The position numbers and the translations under genes were made by a program. From Brassica napus (lineage: Eukaryota > Streptophyta > Magnoliopsida > Brassicales > Brassicaceae), in the NCBI RefSeq assembly GCF_020379485.1, contig NC_063451.1, forward strand, positions 21,620,630 through 21,684,629: a DNA stretch of 64,000 nucleotides, given 5' to 3'. Positions 26,641 to 36,134 of the stretch are shown here, piece by piece. Within the stretch, counting starts at the first letter, position 1. Each line of letters begins with the position of its first letter. The notes below the pieces were generated by a model. That model saw nothing but the letters and a program-made list of their open reading frames with translations, had not been told where the DNA came from and searched no databases.

Positions 26641-26835
26641 GGATAGCAATTCTGCAACGATACGGTTTCAGCCATCAAGGCTTACTAGCGGAAGGCGGAG
26701 TCAAGCACAAACTGGCCTACATGGTCTCCTACCCGAGATGATCATAACTACTCAATCACCTTCACAAAGGAGGAAGCCGGCGGGATCGATCAACCTCATT
26801 GCGATCCGCTCGTCATAGACCTCGTCATACGAGAT

Positions 26836-27462
26836 ATGGAAGTCGGAAGAGTACTCATTGAAATGGGAAGCACGGTCAATGTAATCTTCCGCGACACTCT
26901 CAATCGGATGAGCATCAAACTCGGAGAAGTAACTCCAACTCCGAAACCGCTCACAGACTTTTCAGGCAAAGTATCGATGACCGTCAGATCGATTCAGCTA
27001 CAAGTCGTGGTCAAGGAGATCACAAAAATCGTCGAGTTCGCGGTAGTCGATCATCCTGCCATCTACAACGTGATCATGGGAACCCCATGGCTCAACGCTA
27101 TGCAAGCCATTCCATCGACGTACCACCTGGGCGTAAAATTCCCGACCCCAAACAGAGTCGCTGCTATCTTGGGATGTCAGAAACAGTCGCGACTGTGCTT
27201 CCTCGCGGAACACAAGTTAAGACAGATGATGACCTCTGCAACAGAAAATTGCAAACACATGAAGATTGATAAATCTTCGACCGACAACGTTTCAAGAAAA
27301 GACGATTTAACATCTTCTGCTGACGCAGGCGCTTTAGGTGTCGAAACTCAACATGAATTCGAAGCCGACACTACAACTCAACCGGAACATCCGGAAGAGA
27401 ACACTGACCCAGCCACAATCATCACGATCAAGGCGGTCAGCACGGCAACAACCGCCGAGTGA
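26836..27462 (+). pseudogene. Tat-like aspartic protease region, catalytic residue changed
   Basis: 208 codons are open. The retropepsin-like pattern is clear ([20 protein letters not shown], then [20 protein letters not shown]). The active-site motif expected as D-T/N-G-S is E-M-G-S here (GAA at 26860-26862), so the catalytic Asp is replaced by Glu and cleavage activity is unlikely. An acidic, threonine-rich tail follows. No reverse transcriptase follows this ORF. Confidence 0.8.
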
Positions 27463-28634
27463 AAACACTCGCGACATAAAACATAACTACAAGATGGCTT
27501 GATCCACGAAAGGGGTACGTAGGCGGCTCGTCGAAAGAAGAGTTCAGCTATCCCCCCTCTCTAAAAAGGGGGGGGAGTGGGTGCGTACACTCGTATACTA
27601 CCACATAGGAAAAGATGCGTTATTGTAATCGAATTCTATAGAGATTTCGAAAATTTTTACGATCAATATGCGTCGCTCCTTTTTAAGACACTTGCAAAAG
27701 TCTCATAACACGCCTAGAAAAACTACGAACGTTAATACTCTTACCAGCAGCCTCGTACGGCACAAAATCGCAAAACAATCTCACTTCAGCACCGAAAATA
27801 TACGTATAATCTTCGAAATAACTGCGAGACGTCGCCAAGTTAAAAATCTAGAAGATACGAACAAATTGTCCGAACGCGACCACTACAAATCTTACACTCC
27901 GTTCGTCGATTGGCCCCGACGAACACATCAGCCGTCTTAAACAAACGCAACTTGATCACTCTTTTGATCTTCAAACGTCCATCACAAGGACAAAAGCGCA
28001 CTACAAAAAAAAATCCGAAATTTTGGTCTAGCACTTCCAGTTGGCTTAAAAATTGTCTCTAGAAAGATACTCGATTCGTACCATACAAGTGGTATAAGCC
28101 GAGAACCTATCGCGGACTTTAAATCGGTACGAATCAGGTAGAAATCGCAACAGGAAAACCGATAGCCGGCTAGTCACCGCACAAACCTTAAAACCGAGAG
28201 TAAACCTAGGTCTTGCCCTAAACCCATCGCATTGGTCTCAGACATCTCAAAGACATGATATCTAAATGATACGAGATCCTAAAACATGTCTCTCCGTTCG
28301 TATCTCAACGTTCCCGAAAGATCGTAAATAATTTTTACGAAAACTCACGTCTCGAACACACTAACAGATTGAACGCCTCAACGAAGTTAAATATGAGACG
28401 ACAACTCATGTTTACTTCAAACGCACTCTAAACAAAGTAACTCAAACAAACATCCATTATATAAACCGCTTAGCGGTAGGGGTTCAAAACCACCAACGAC
28501 CAGTCCCGACAAAAACAACCAAAATAGGCCCATACAAAGTTCGAAGGCCACACTCGGCCAGACATATATGAATAAAGGCCACACTCGGCCGCTAATTACT
28601 AGATAAAGGGAAAAACTCCTTCCCGTCAAAACGC
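27463..28634. other. Non-coding middle of the Tat-like element
   Basis: No reverse transcriptase, RNase H or integrase motif seen in either strand. A run of A5G8 at about 27565-27577 resembles an internal polypurine tract. The rest has only short, featureless open frames. Confidence 0.55.
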
Positions 28635-30373
28635 TCACAGATCAGAGTTAAAATTCCCGGACAAGGAAGCTCCGAATGCATCCGCGGGAAAGTTCACTTC
28701 CTCATCGTCACCGGCAAAATCAGTCGCGGTTTCTACGGTATCAGGAGAAACCGGGATGGGATCCCAGAATCCCTGAATCTTCGCATCGATCGGAGGAATG
28801 ATCGCCTCAGCATGAGCATGATCCTTCATGCCACCCTTCATTAACTCCACCTCCCTCTCGAAAACGTAGTCATCCGCCTGCGTCTTCCAAAGGCTCCCGA
28901 CGGAGCCACGACACTCACGGAAGTTGCCCAGCGAGTTGAAAGCGCCCTTAAGATTCCCGTACTCAACCTGGCATGATCACGAGCGAGTTGAGCGTCTCGC
29001 GCCAACATCTCGTCTCTCATGCAAGCAATATCATGTTCCGCCTTCTCCGCTTTAAAGCGATAGATCATGGCCTCTCTATGGCTCGCCTCAATGGCCGATC
29101 CAAGCAAGTTCAAACCCTCTAAAACCAATTGACACGTTGTAAGCAAAAAATAATAATAATGATCGTCAAAATTCTTAAAGTTTATACCCCGTTAATGATA
29201 CGAGATCCTTCTGCGACGACTTTCGGCCTCCCCGACGACTTTCGGCCTCCCCGATTCGCTCGTGGCCGGAGGAGCATCAAAGCCCGACGGAAGACCAGCG
29301 AAGAAATCATCAAAGTCCAGAATAGGAACCTCGCTCGTACCGCTTACATTGCCGAAAGCAAGGTTCGGATCCCATCCTAGAAGCATGCAATCGTCCACCG
29401 AAAACTCCAGGTCACCGAGATCAATATCTTTCCCCTTCGAAGAGTTCAGCCCCGTCACAATCGTGGGAGCGGCGTCGGGACCTTGGTCTTGAGGTTCGGA
29501 ATCACTCCTTGTCTCTTTGCCCAAAGCAGGACTAGGATGCACAAACCTCAGCGCCTTTCGAACTCTCTTCGACGTAAAGGAAGTCCAGAAAAAAAGACCA
29601 TTCCTGAGCTGATCCCTCATCACAATAATGTCCTCAGGAAACAGAGCAAGAGGGTTGATAAAGGGACGATCGTTCGGCAACCTCCGAAACAGTAGGATAC
29701 AACTCTCCTCAACGGACGCTGCGTCTACACGAACGAAGAAGAAAAGCTTCTTCCACGAGTTGAAGTTAGAAGTAAACTCCTTTACCACTGACATGAAGTT
29801 TCGAGGAACCAGCCTGTACGTGTCCGTATCCCTGATGATTTGTAATCGAAGAAGCGCTTCGAAGTGATCGACGGTGAGAGAGAGACCATGCTCGTAGCTC
29901 AGGACCAGGATTCCTATGAGGTGCTGGATGCCAAAAGGATTCAGTTGGCTTATCATCACCCCGAAACGACCCAACACACAGACGATAATCTCAGGGATCG
30001 GGAACCACAAAGGGCAGCGCACTACGAATGCCTCATAACAAGTAAAGAAGCCCTCTGGGGGACTACTAGCGCATTCGCCTTGACGAGGAATCCTGAATTC
30101 CACCGCGTCCGAAATATGGTAGAACGACCGCATGACCTTGAGGAATTCACTAGTACTCCAACTTGGTGCGCCTGCCTCCACCGGGCGATGGTTCATGACC
30201 GGGAATGATTTTTCTTTGGGAGGCGTGATCGAACCGTAACACGCCACCCACCATGCCTCATTCTCGGCTGGGTCTACCGAATAAGGAACGAATTCCATCT
30301 TCGGCACTCGAAGCTCTTCAGAAACGTTCGTGGGCAAGGACCCTTTCTTCGAACTCCTCTTCTTACTCGACAT
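28635..30373 (-). CDS. Antisense ORF of the Tat-like element (gypsy-type transposon protein, Transposase_28-like)
   Basis: The minus-strand frame 30373-29192 starts [20 protein letters not shown] and holds a globular region (about residues 105-290) with [20 protein letters not shown] and [20 protein letters not shown]. This fits the plant family annotated as putative gypsy-type transposon protein (PF04195-like). A likely intron (donor ATCTC/GTATC near 29203, acceptor TTTTAG near 29120) joins it to a coiled-coil segment ([20 protein letters not shown], 29115-28990), then after a frame change to the C-terminus at 28850-28635 ([20 protein letters not shown]). Such ORFs lie antisense between pol and the 3' LTR in some Tat elements; their function is unknown. 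The main exon is open for 393 codons; the tail appears frameshifted. Confidence 0.7.
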
Positions 30374-30615
30374 CTCGTGTTTTTCTTTTTGATCAAGGAG
30401 GAAATGATAGAGAGAAAGAAAAAGAAGAAAGAACTTTTCAAGATAAAGATTGTGAAGAAATTACCTCCCTTCTTATAGGCATGAAAAATTACTATTTACT
30501 TGCGGATTTTTGGACACGAACTTTGCCCAAATACACCAATCTCGTCCGAACTCGCCATACCGCGCATTGGGATTTCACTAGAAATCCACGCTCCCAACGA
30601 GCTGGGGGGGCTAAC

Positions 30616-31732
30616 TGTTGGGGTCAAAAACGGTTGCGACGAAGTTAACGTCCAAATCTCCGAAAAGAAAAAGTAGAAACCTTCTTGGACAAATACTTTT
30701 TCGAAATAGATTCTTCTTTACGAAAAGTTTTGCGGAGGAAACGCGAGTCATCCGACAAGAGCTCGAAAAGGATCGTTACGCAGCGACCGAACACGTAGCG
30801 ACCGAGTTCGAGCTAAGGCTCGGTCGCTACGTAGCGACCGAACGTCCATTCCGCTCGGTCGCTACGTAGCGACCGAGCTCAAACCAAAGTTCGGTCGCTA
30901 CGTAGCGACCGAGCTCTTCCGAAACATCGATATGACATTAGTCCATGCGTTCTCGTCTACCCTTCGATGCTATCTCCCAAAGACCGTAGCGAACCCATTT
31001 CACGATTCCCCGCCATTCTAAGTTATCGATCAAACTTTACCGTAAAAACCGCGGAAAGTTCGTTCTTTATCGAAAGAAGCCGTAATAAACGCTTCGAGTC
31101 GGAAGACGGCCCAAAGGGACCTGAGACATGACTCGAGGCCCAACTTACGATTTCTTAACCAACAGCCCGTAATCCGCATGACGGTTTACGCTTGATTTGC
31201 AAGGAAAGATAAATGTCAAGTTTCCGCGGATAAATACGAAATTTTGAAGATAATTACGAAAATCGGAAAAAATGGAATATCTCCATTTTTATGCTATGGC
31301 GGCTTAAGGGCAGGAGGGGAAAAGCGTAAACCGACCTTGGAGCCAGTATATAAGGAGTCCTAGGTGAGAGGCATGGAGGAGAACTTTTTCGCAGCAAACT
31401 TAGCACTTGGAGCGATTTTAGGCAATTTTTCGTTTTTGTTATTCGAGGTGCGACTCAATTAGGTTTTTGCCGTCTTAGGGTTTTAGAACTAGGAATCTCG
31501 CCGACAGCTCTCGTAGCCCAGGCACTTACTTTGTTGTAAACGCTCAAACGCAGATTCAGAATAAGAACTATCTTGCTCTCTTTTTCAATTTCTTATTTTA
31601 TTACTGTTCTCGTTTCGTGTTCTGATTGTTTTGCGTGTGGTATTAGCAGATATCCGGGACCTCTGGGAAATTAGGGTTCTCCTACTTTCCTTATTAAAAC
31701 GGAAATCGACAGTGCAAATTTCGGTTCCCACA
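30616..31732 (+). repeat. 3' LTR of the Tat-like element with palindromic repeats
   Basis: 1117 bp, TG to CA. Three perfect copies of the 20-bp palindrome CGGTCGCTACGTAGCGACCG lie at 30821-30840, 30856-30875 and 30892-30911, 35-36 bp apart, after a partial copy at about 30782-30805. A TATA-like TATATAAGG at about 31346 marks the likely promoter. Confidence 0.9.
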
Positions 31733-31849
31733 TTTCTCCGAGTATGTCTACTTGTCATGCACCTGGAACATTAGTTACAACAAAAATGATAGAGCAAGTT
31801 ATAGGTTTTATACTAAATAAGTAACCGAAAAATAAAGGTAAAAAGATGG

Positions 31850-31867
31850 TCCCCGACAACGGCGCCA
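31850..31867 (-). other. Primer-binding site of the Athila-like element
   Basis: On the minus strand TGGCGCCGTTGTCGGGGA lies three bases beyond the LTR end. It differs by one base from the common Athila/Tat site TGGCGCCGTTGCCGGGGA, complementary to tRNA-Asp. Confidence 0.85.
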
Positions 31868-31870
31868 ATC

Positions 31871-33076
31871 TGATATTACGTGTATACTCACACCAAGTAA
31901 CCTAATGTGCACACTACCACAATCGAATGGTATGTCGATGTAGCACTTTAGGATCGAATCCACAGAGACTAACGATTACACTTTACTTCTATGGGATCAA
32001 TACTTAGCTAAAACAATGATGGAGTTTTGAGATTAACGTATCGTAGCAAGCAAGTAACAAGTTGATTTTAAAGTTTTCAGATGATTAAAAGAGCTAGGTT
32101 CAGGGTGATTCGTTGGAATACTTAGGACATGAGCTACACAACTATTCAAGAAGGCAATAAGAGCCAATCTAGAACTTGAACAACAAGAATAGATAAACCC
32201 ACTGTCGTGGTGTCTACCAATTTATCGAGCAATCCTAATGCCTACACTGTCGTTTGGATCAGAGAATGATGACAAGCATTAAGTTCAGATTCAATTGGTT
32301 CACGATATTCCTTAGCATCAGCTTTCGTTGGCTAAGGACAAATCGCCTATCTATGCTTTTTCTAGCAACCTAAAACACTTTTAATGATTAGATTAAACCT
32401 ATAATCAGATGCTAAATTGCCAGTTTAACATAAGCAGTAAGCATAACAATAGATAGAGATATCAAAGAATAACAATTTTATTTGTGTCTAGCTCATTGAT
32501 CCATGATCCCTAACACCCTAGACCTAACAAGATGACTACTCAGCCATGACACAAGAAAACACAAACATCAATTCTGAATAATACATCATGCGATTAATAA
32601 TAAATAGAATATGGTTCATGATGATCTTCTCTATGGCGAGAGAGATGGAGCCGTCTCCCTTTACAAGGTAGCAAAATCACAATATGAGAAGCTCTAAAGT
32701 TGTTTCTCTATGAAAAAAGAAGCGTAGAATGTAAAAAGAAAAAGAAAAATATAATATATAAAAGCCACGTGCGGCTGTGAGAAAAAGATTGGATAATTAG
32801 GGCAAATACCGTAATGACTTGTAGTTTCCTTAAAAATCTCTGCCGCAGGAACAAACACTCGGGGTGCTCCGCTCCACAGGGAACAGTCACTTCAGACTGT
32901 ATTGCGTGAAAATCACCAAATTGTATTGTTTTCTGCCTCTTCTGCTCGAACTGGTCCATCTCCTACCCAATGCAACTCTAGACCTGTAATGACTCGAAAG
33001 GATTAGAAAGACTCGATAAAGACTCAAAAACCCTTTAGAAAACATTGTTAAAATGTATCAAAAACACAACATATCA
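31871..33076 (-). repeat. LTR of the Athila-like element (right copy)
   Basis: 1206 bp, TGATATTACG to ACATATCA. It has no MITE and so shows the empty hAT site. In the coding direction of the element this is the 5' LTR. Confidence 0.92.
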
Positions 33077-33081
33077 GATAT

Positions 33082-34234
33082 TATGATGGCCCTATCCGAA
33101 CTGGATCATGACTCCAGATCACGTTAAGACGACGTGGTTTAAATGTTTTGAAGTAATTTTTTAATTATGAAATTTTATTTTTAACAATTAATTATTTATT
33201 TTAATTGTTTCAAAATTTTGTTTGTTTCAGCAATGGTGGCACTGGTCTTTAGGAATCTTCGAGAGGGTGAAGAGGGAATTTGTTGAAAAAACAAAGACCC
33301 GCCTTTGCAACACCGTCTCGGATTGGAAGGACAAATTGGAGTTCTACGTTATGAGGGAAAGCCCACCGAGATCACAAAGGACACATGGGATGGCCTCATC
33401 GCCTTTTGGAAGCTACCGTCCTCGATCTGGAAGGCCAACTCTTGCTCTGCTTCCCGAAGAACGAAGGATATAGATGGTCATTTGCCTATGGTTCATAGAA
33501 CCGGACAAAAACCCCATGCCGGGATCCGTTAGAAGCTGTAAGTTTTAGTTGTAATATTTACTCTTATTTCCTTAAGCTTATATTTATTAATTAATTTTTA
33601 TCTAAATATTTAATTTTATTTATTTTTTCTCTTTGTAGCTTGAGAAGACGGGAGTCTTACCATCTCTGTCTGATCTATTCAAGATGACTCACGCCACATC
33701 GGACGAGACTTTTGTCGATCCTGCATCCGAGAAACTCTTCAACGATGTGGCTGCTCGGGTTGAAGAGCGAGAGACACAACTAAACCAACAGTCTCCCGAT
33801 GGATTACCCGTCAAATTGACAACATAAGAGATCGACCGGATCTTCGAAGAGGTAAAATTTAAAAATTATATTTAAATTAATTTGACTATTTTAATATAAT
33901 TAACTATATTAAAATGTTTTCTTTTAAAGATTGATCCTAGAAAGAAGGGATGGACAGTGGGAATAGGCTCTGTTAACAAAGTTGCAAGGGCGACTTCGTC
34001 ATACTCTTCGAGACGGGACCGAGAGAATGCTCGGATGCAGGCTCGAATGGATTCCCAACATGATCGTTTTGACTCCCTTGAGGATCTGCTGGACGTGATG
34101 GCGGTGGGAAACCCCTCATGCAGAGAGCATTGGATGAAAGACGGGTGGCGCTTCGACAAAGGCCTCCCGAATCTACCGGTCAAGACTCATGATCCGAGCG
34201 TTGCTGCGACATACTTCGACAATGTGATCCCATA
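33082..34234 (+). pseudogene. Second CACTA ORF (Transposase_24-like), 3' part
   Basis: Continues the gene cut at 18687. Exons separated by AT-rich introns encode WHWSLGIFERVKREFVEKTK and KTRLCNTVSDWKDK (33230-33345), then in a second frame KPTEITKDTWDGLIAFWKLP and LPMVHRTGQKPHAGIR (33360-33531). Later pieces are LPSLSDLFKMTH, ASEKLFNDVAARVEERETQL (about 33640-33850) and KGWTVGIGSVNKVARATSS to YFDNVIP (33930-34234). This is the conserved C-terminal region of the plant CACTA accessory protein (Transposase_24 / En/Spm type). At least one frame change and the Athila insertion disrupt it. Confidence 0.78.
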
Positions 34235-34766
34235 GTTTTTATTTTAATTTGTTTCGTTTTGTATTATAAATTTAAATATTATTTTTTGACATGTTAGTTT
34301 TTATTATAAAATTTAAATTCTCACATTTTGTTTTTAAATTAAAAACATTTTAATTTTCGAATTTTCCACAAGTATAATAATAATTATATATATAAGAAAC
34401 GATGTAATTTTGTTGTAACTTTTACAAAGAATATACATCGAAAGACTTGTAAAGTCGTCGTAAATTTTACGAGGTTTTTACATCGTGTGACATGTAAAGT
34501 CCTCGTAAATTTTACATGAAAATTACATCGACGTTTAACGAGTACTTTACAACGACAGTATACGAGGCTATTACGACGAACTCTTTCCTTCCGTGTTACG
34601 ACGAAGAGTTCTCCTCGTAAATATTATGTGGATTTTAGGACGAATCCTCCATTACGACATATGTTTAACAACGAAACGCGTTTCCTCGGTATTTTGTCGT
34701 AACACTACTATTATGACGAATTAACGAGGAATATAGCGCTCGTAAAAAATATGTTTTCTTGTAGTG
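34235..34766. repeat. Right subterminal repeat region of the CACTA element
   Basis: From about 34400 to the terminus, TTTACGA / TCGTAAA motifs recur in both orientations (for example 34452-34475, 34498-34512, 34560-34580, 34600-34620, 34690-34715), mirroring the left end. Confidence 0.75.
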
Positions 34767-34876
34767 GAGCAATTTGGGAGCAGAAGAAGCAAACTGTGTA
34801 CCTATATCACAGATAAAGTAAGAGCAGCAGTAATATAAGAGTGAAAACATAGATTTCTGTCACATTGTTAATGTGG

Positions 34877-35071
34877 TATTGAAGTTTTATTGAAAGTAGG
34901 GGCACTAGCAATGTCTATATTTTCTATGAATATGTTCAGGTTAACCAAGGAAGCATGTAAAAAAATAAAAATGTGGGATTGAAGTTTTATTGAAAGTAGG
35001 GGCACTAGCAATGTCTATATTTTCTATGAATATGTTCAGGTTAACCAAGGAAGCATGTAAAAAAATAAATA
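34877..35071 (+). repeat. ~103-bp tandem duplication
   Basis: The block at about 34877-34970 (ATTGAAGTTTTATTGAAAGT onward) is repeated almost exactly at 34980-35071. It lies inside the LINE remnant. Confidence 0.85.
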
Positions 35072-35304
35072 GTATCCTTGCAAAGTTTAGGTGGAGCTCA
35101 AGTGATTGCAAACGATTATGTATACTTCAGATAAAAGGGAGAATGGGGTTCAGAGGCACAAAAGTTAAAACTATTCAATCAGGTTTTACTTCGGAAAACA
35201 AGTATGGACAATTTTTCACAATCCAGAAAGTTCGATGGCAAGAGACTTTTGCCAAGAGTATTAAAGGCAAGAGACTCGTGCCAAAAATGTTAAAGACAAT
35301 ATAA
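34990..35304 (+). pseudogene. Non-LTR (LINE) reverse-transcriptase fragment
   Basis: The translated piece contains AMSIFSMNMFRLTKEACKKI followed by NSILAKFRWSS and GRMGFRGTK. This matches the C-terminal region of plant LINE reverse transcriptases just before the zf-RVT part (pattern M-F-x-L-x-K-x-x-C-x-x-I, then W-W-S and G-G-L-G-F-R). Only about 100 codons remain, with no catalytic core, so it is a dead 3' fragment. Confidence 0.7.
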
Positions 35305-36134
35305 TTTTCTGAAGACAATATTTTTACGGCAGCACTAAAAAAGAAGTTTCCTTTTGAACTCTGGTTCTTCTTTTTCCTCCTCAAAATCTTTCATCAGCCA
35401 CCTCAAATCACAGAGCCGGCCATAATAGAAGTAACAAAAATAAAAAAAATGTTATAGATTGTGGTTTCGCTTATAAAGAGATAAAAAACTTCAACCAGTC
35501 CTAGAATTATATAAAAACCTACGGTTGCTGGTTTGTTTTTGGTATTTGACTCAGTTTTATGGTTTCCTGATACTTGTTAATACTATGCATCCTTTTAAAT
35601 AACCGTACTCATACTTTACTTATGTTCCTACCAATATTTGCCTTAACTTAACGACCAGATAGACAACGTAATTGATTCTAAAATCCGTTCTGAAAAACCA
35701 AGCTTTATAAACTTCAGGCCCATATTACGTGTATTATTTAAGTTGGGCCGCAATAATATATTTGTTTTATATATCCATTACATTAAAAACAAGAATTCAT
35801 ATTCTTTCCATGAATCTGCTTCGGCGAGTGGACTTTGTAAAACTATTAGAATATCTTTTAAAAGTAATGAATCTACTAAATATTTTTTCCTAGATATACA
35901 TACATAATTTTTGTCTAAATCACCATTTTTATTACATTGTTTCCAAATTCAAATCTTTTAGTCTTCTAAAGCCATTATTAGCCCCACACCCGAAGAGCGC
36001 AAGAATAAAAGACGAGTTTTCCCCAATATTCGAAGCTTACGATTGAAAATCACAAGCTTGAATAAAGAAGCTTGACTTTAAAGCATTTTGATTTCGAATC
36101 TGATCTCTGTTTTTGAGAGAGAGAGAGAGTGAAA

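Larger units (their letters stand above)
25019..31732 (+). mobile_element. Tat-like Ty3/gypsy element nested in the Athila-like element
   Basis: Both ends carry the same LTR beginning TGTTGGGGTC; the right one ends TTCCCACA. The 5-bp duplication TTTCT is at 25014-25018 and 31733-31737. A polypurine tract (GCTGGGGGGGCTAAC) precedes the right LTR. It encodes gag and a protease on the plus strand and a large ORF on the minus strand, a layout known for Tat-type Brassicaceae elements. No reverse transcriptase or integrase is visible. Its left LTR is cut short and joined directly to gag, so its primer-binding site is missing and it cannot replicate by itself. Confidence 0.9.
18688..33076 (-). mobile_element. 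Athila-like (Ty3/gypsy) gag/protease-only LTR retrotransposon
   Basis: The LTRs begin TGATATTACG and end ACATATCA, with the target duplication GATAT at 18683-18687 and 33077-33081. The minus strand is the coding direction. At the right end the primer-binding site at 31867-31850 reads TGGCGCCGTTGTCGGGGA, close to the tRNA-Asp site used by Athila/Tat elements. At the left end CAGGGGGAGTT (minus strand) is a polypurine tract next to the LTR. It encodes a decayed gag and a retropepsin-like domain, but I see no reverse transcriptase or integrase in the 2.5 kb between the protease and the polypurine tract. It holds a Tat-like element (25019-31732) and a hAT MITE (19618-20349). Without these it is about 6.9 kb. 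Confidence 0.9.
14195..34766 (+). mobile_element. CACTA (En/Spm) DNA transposon, outer shell of a nested stack
   Basis: The left end reads CACTATAAAAAAACAT and the right end ATGTTTTCTTGTAGTG, an imperfect terminal inverted repeat. Both are flanked by the 3-bp duplication GAG (14192-14194 and 34767-34769), as expected for CACTA. Subterminal DNA at each end is packed with short TACGA/TCGTAA repeats. It carries a Tnp2-type transposase remnant (14698-17960) and a second ORF of the Transposase_24 type, split by an insertion. An Athila-like retrotransposon occupies 18688-33076; without it the element is about 6.2 kb, a normal CACTA size. Confidence 0.93.
34770..36134. other. Intergenic between the CACTA element and the DUF1296 gene
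   Basis: Contains a LINE reverse-transcriptase remnant at 34877-35304 with an internal tandem duplication. The remaining ~800 bases to the DUF1296 start are AT-rich. The last part, with a GAGAGAGAGAGAG run at 36116-36128 just before the ATG, is the probable promoter and 5' UTR of that gene. Confidence 0.6.
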
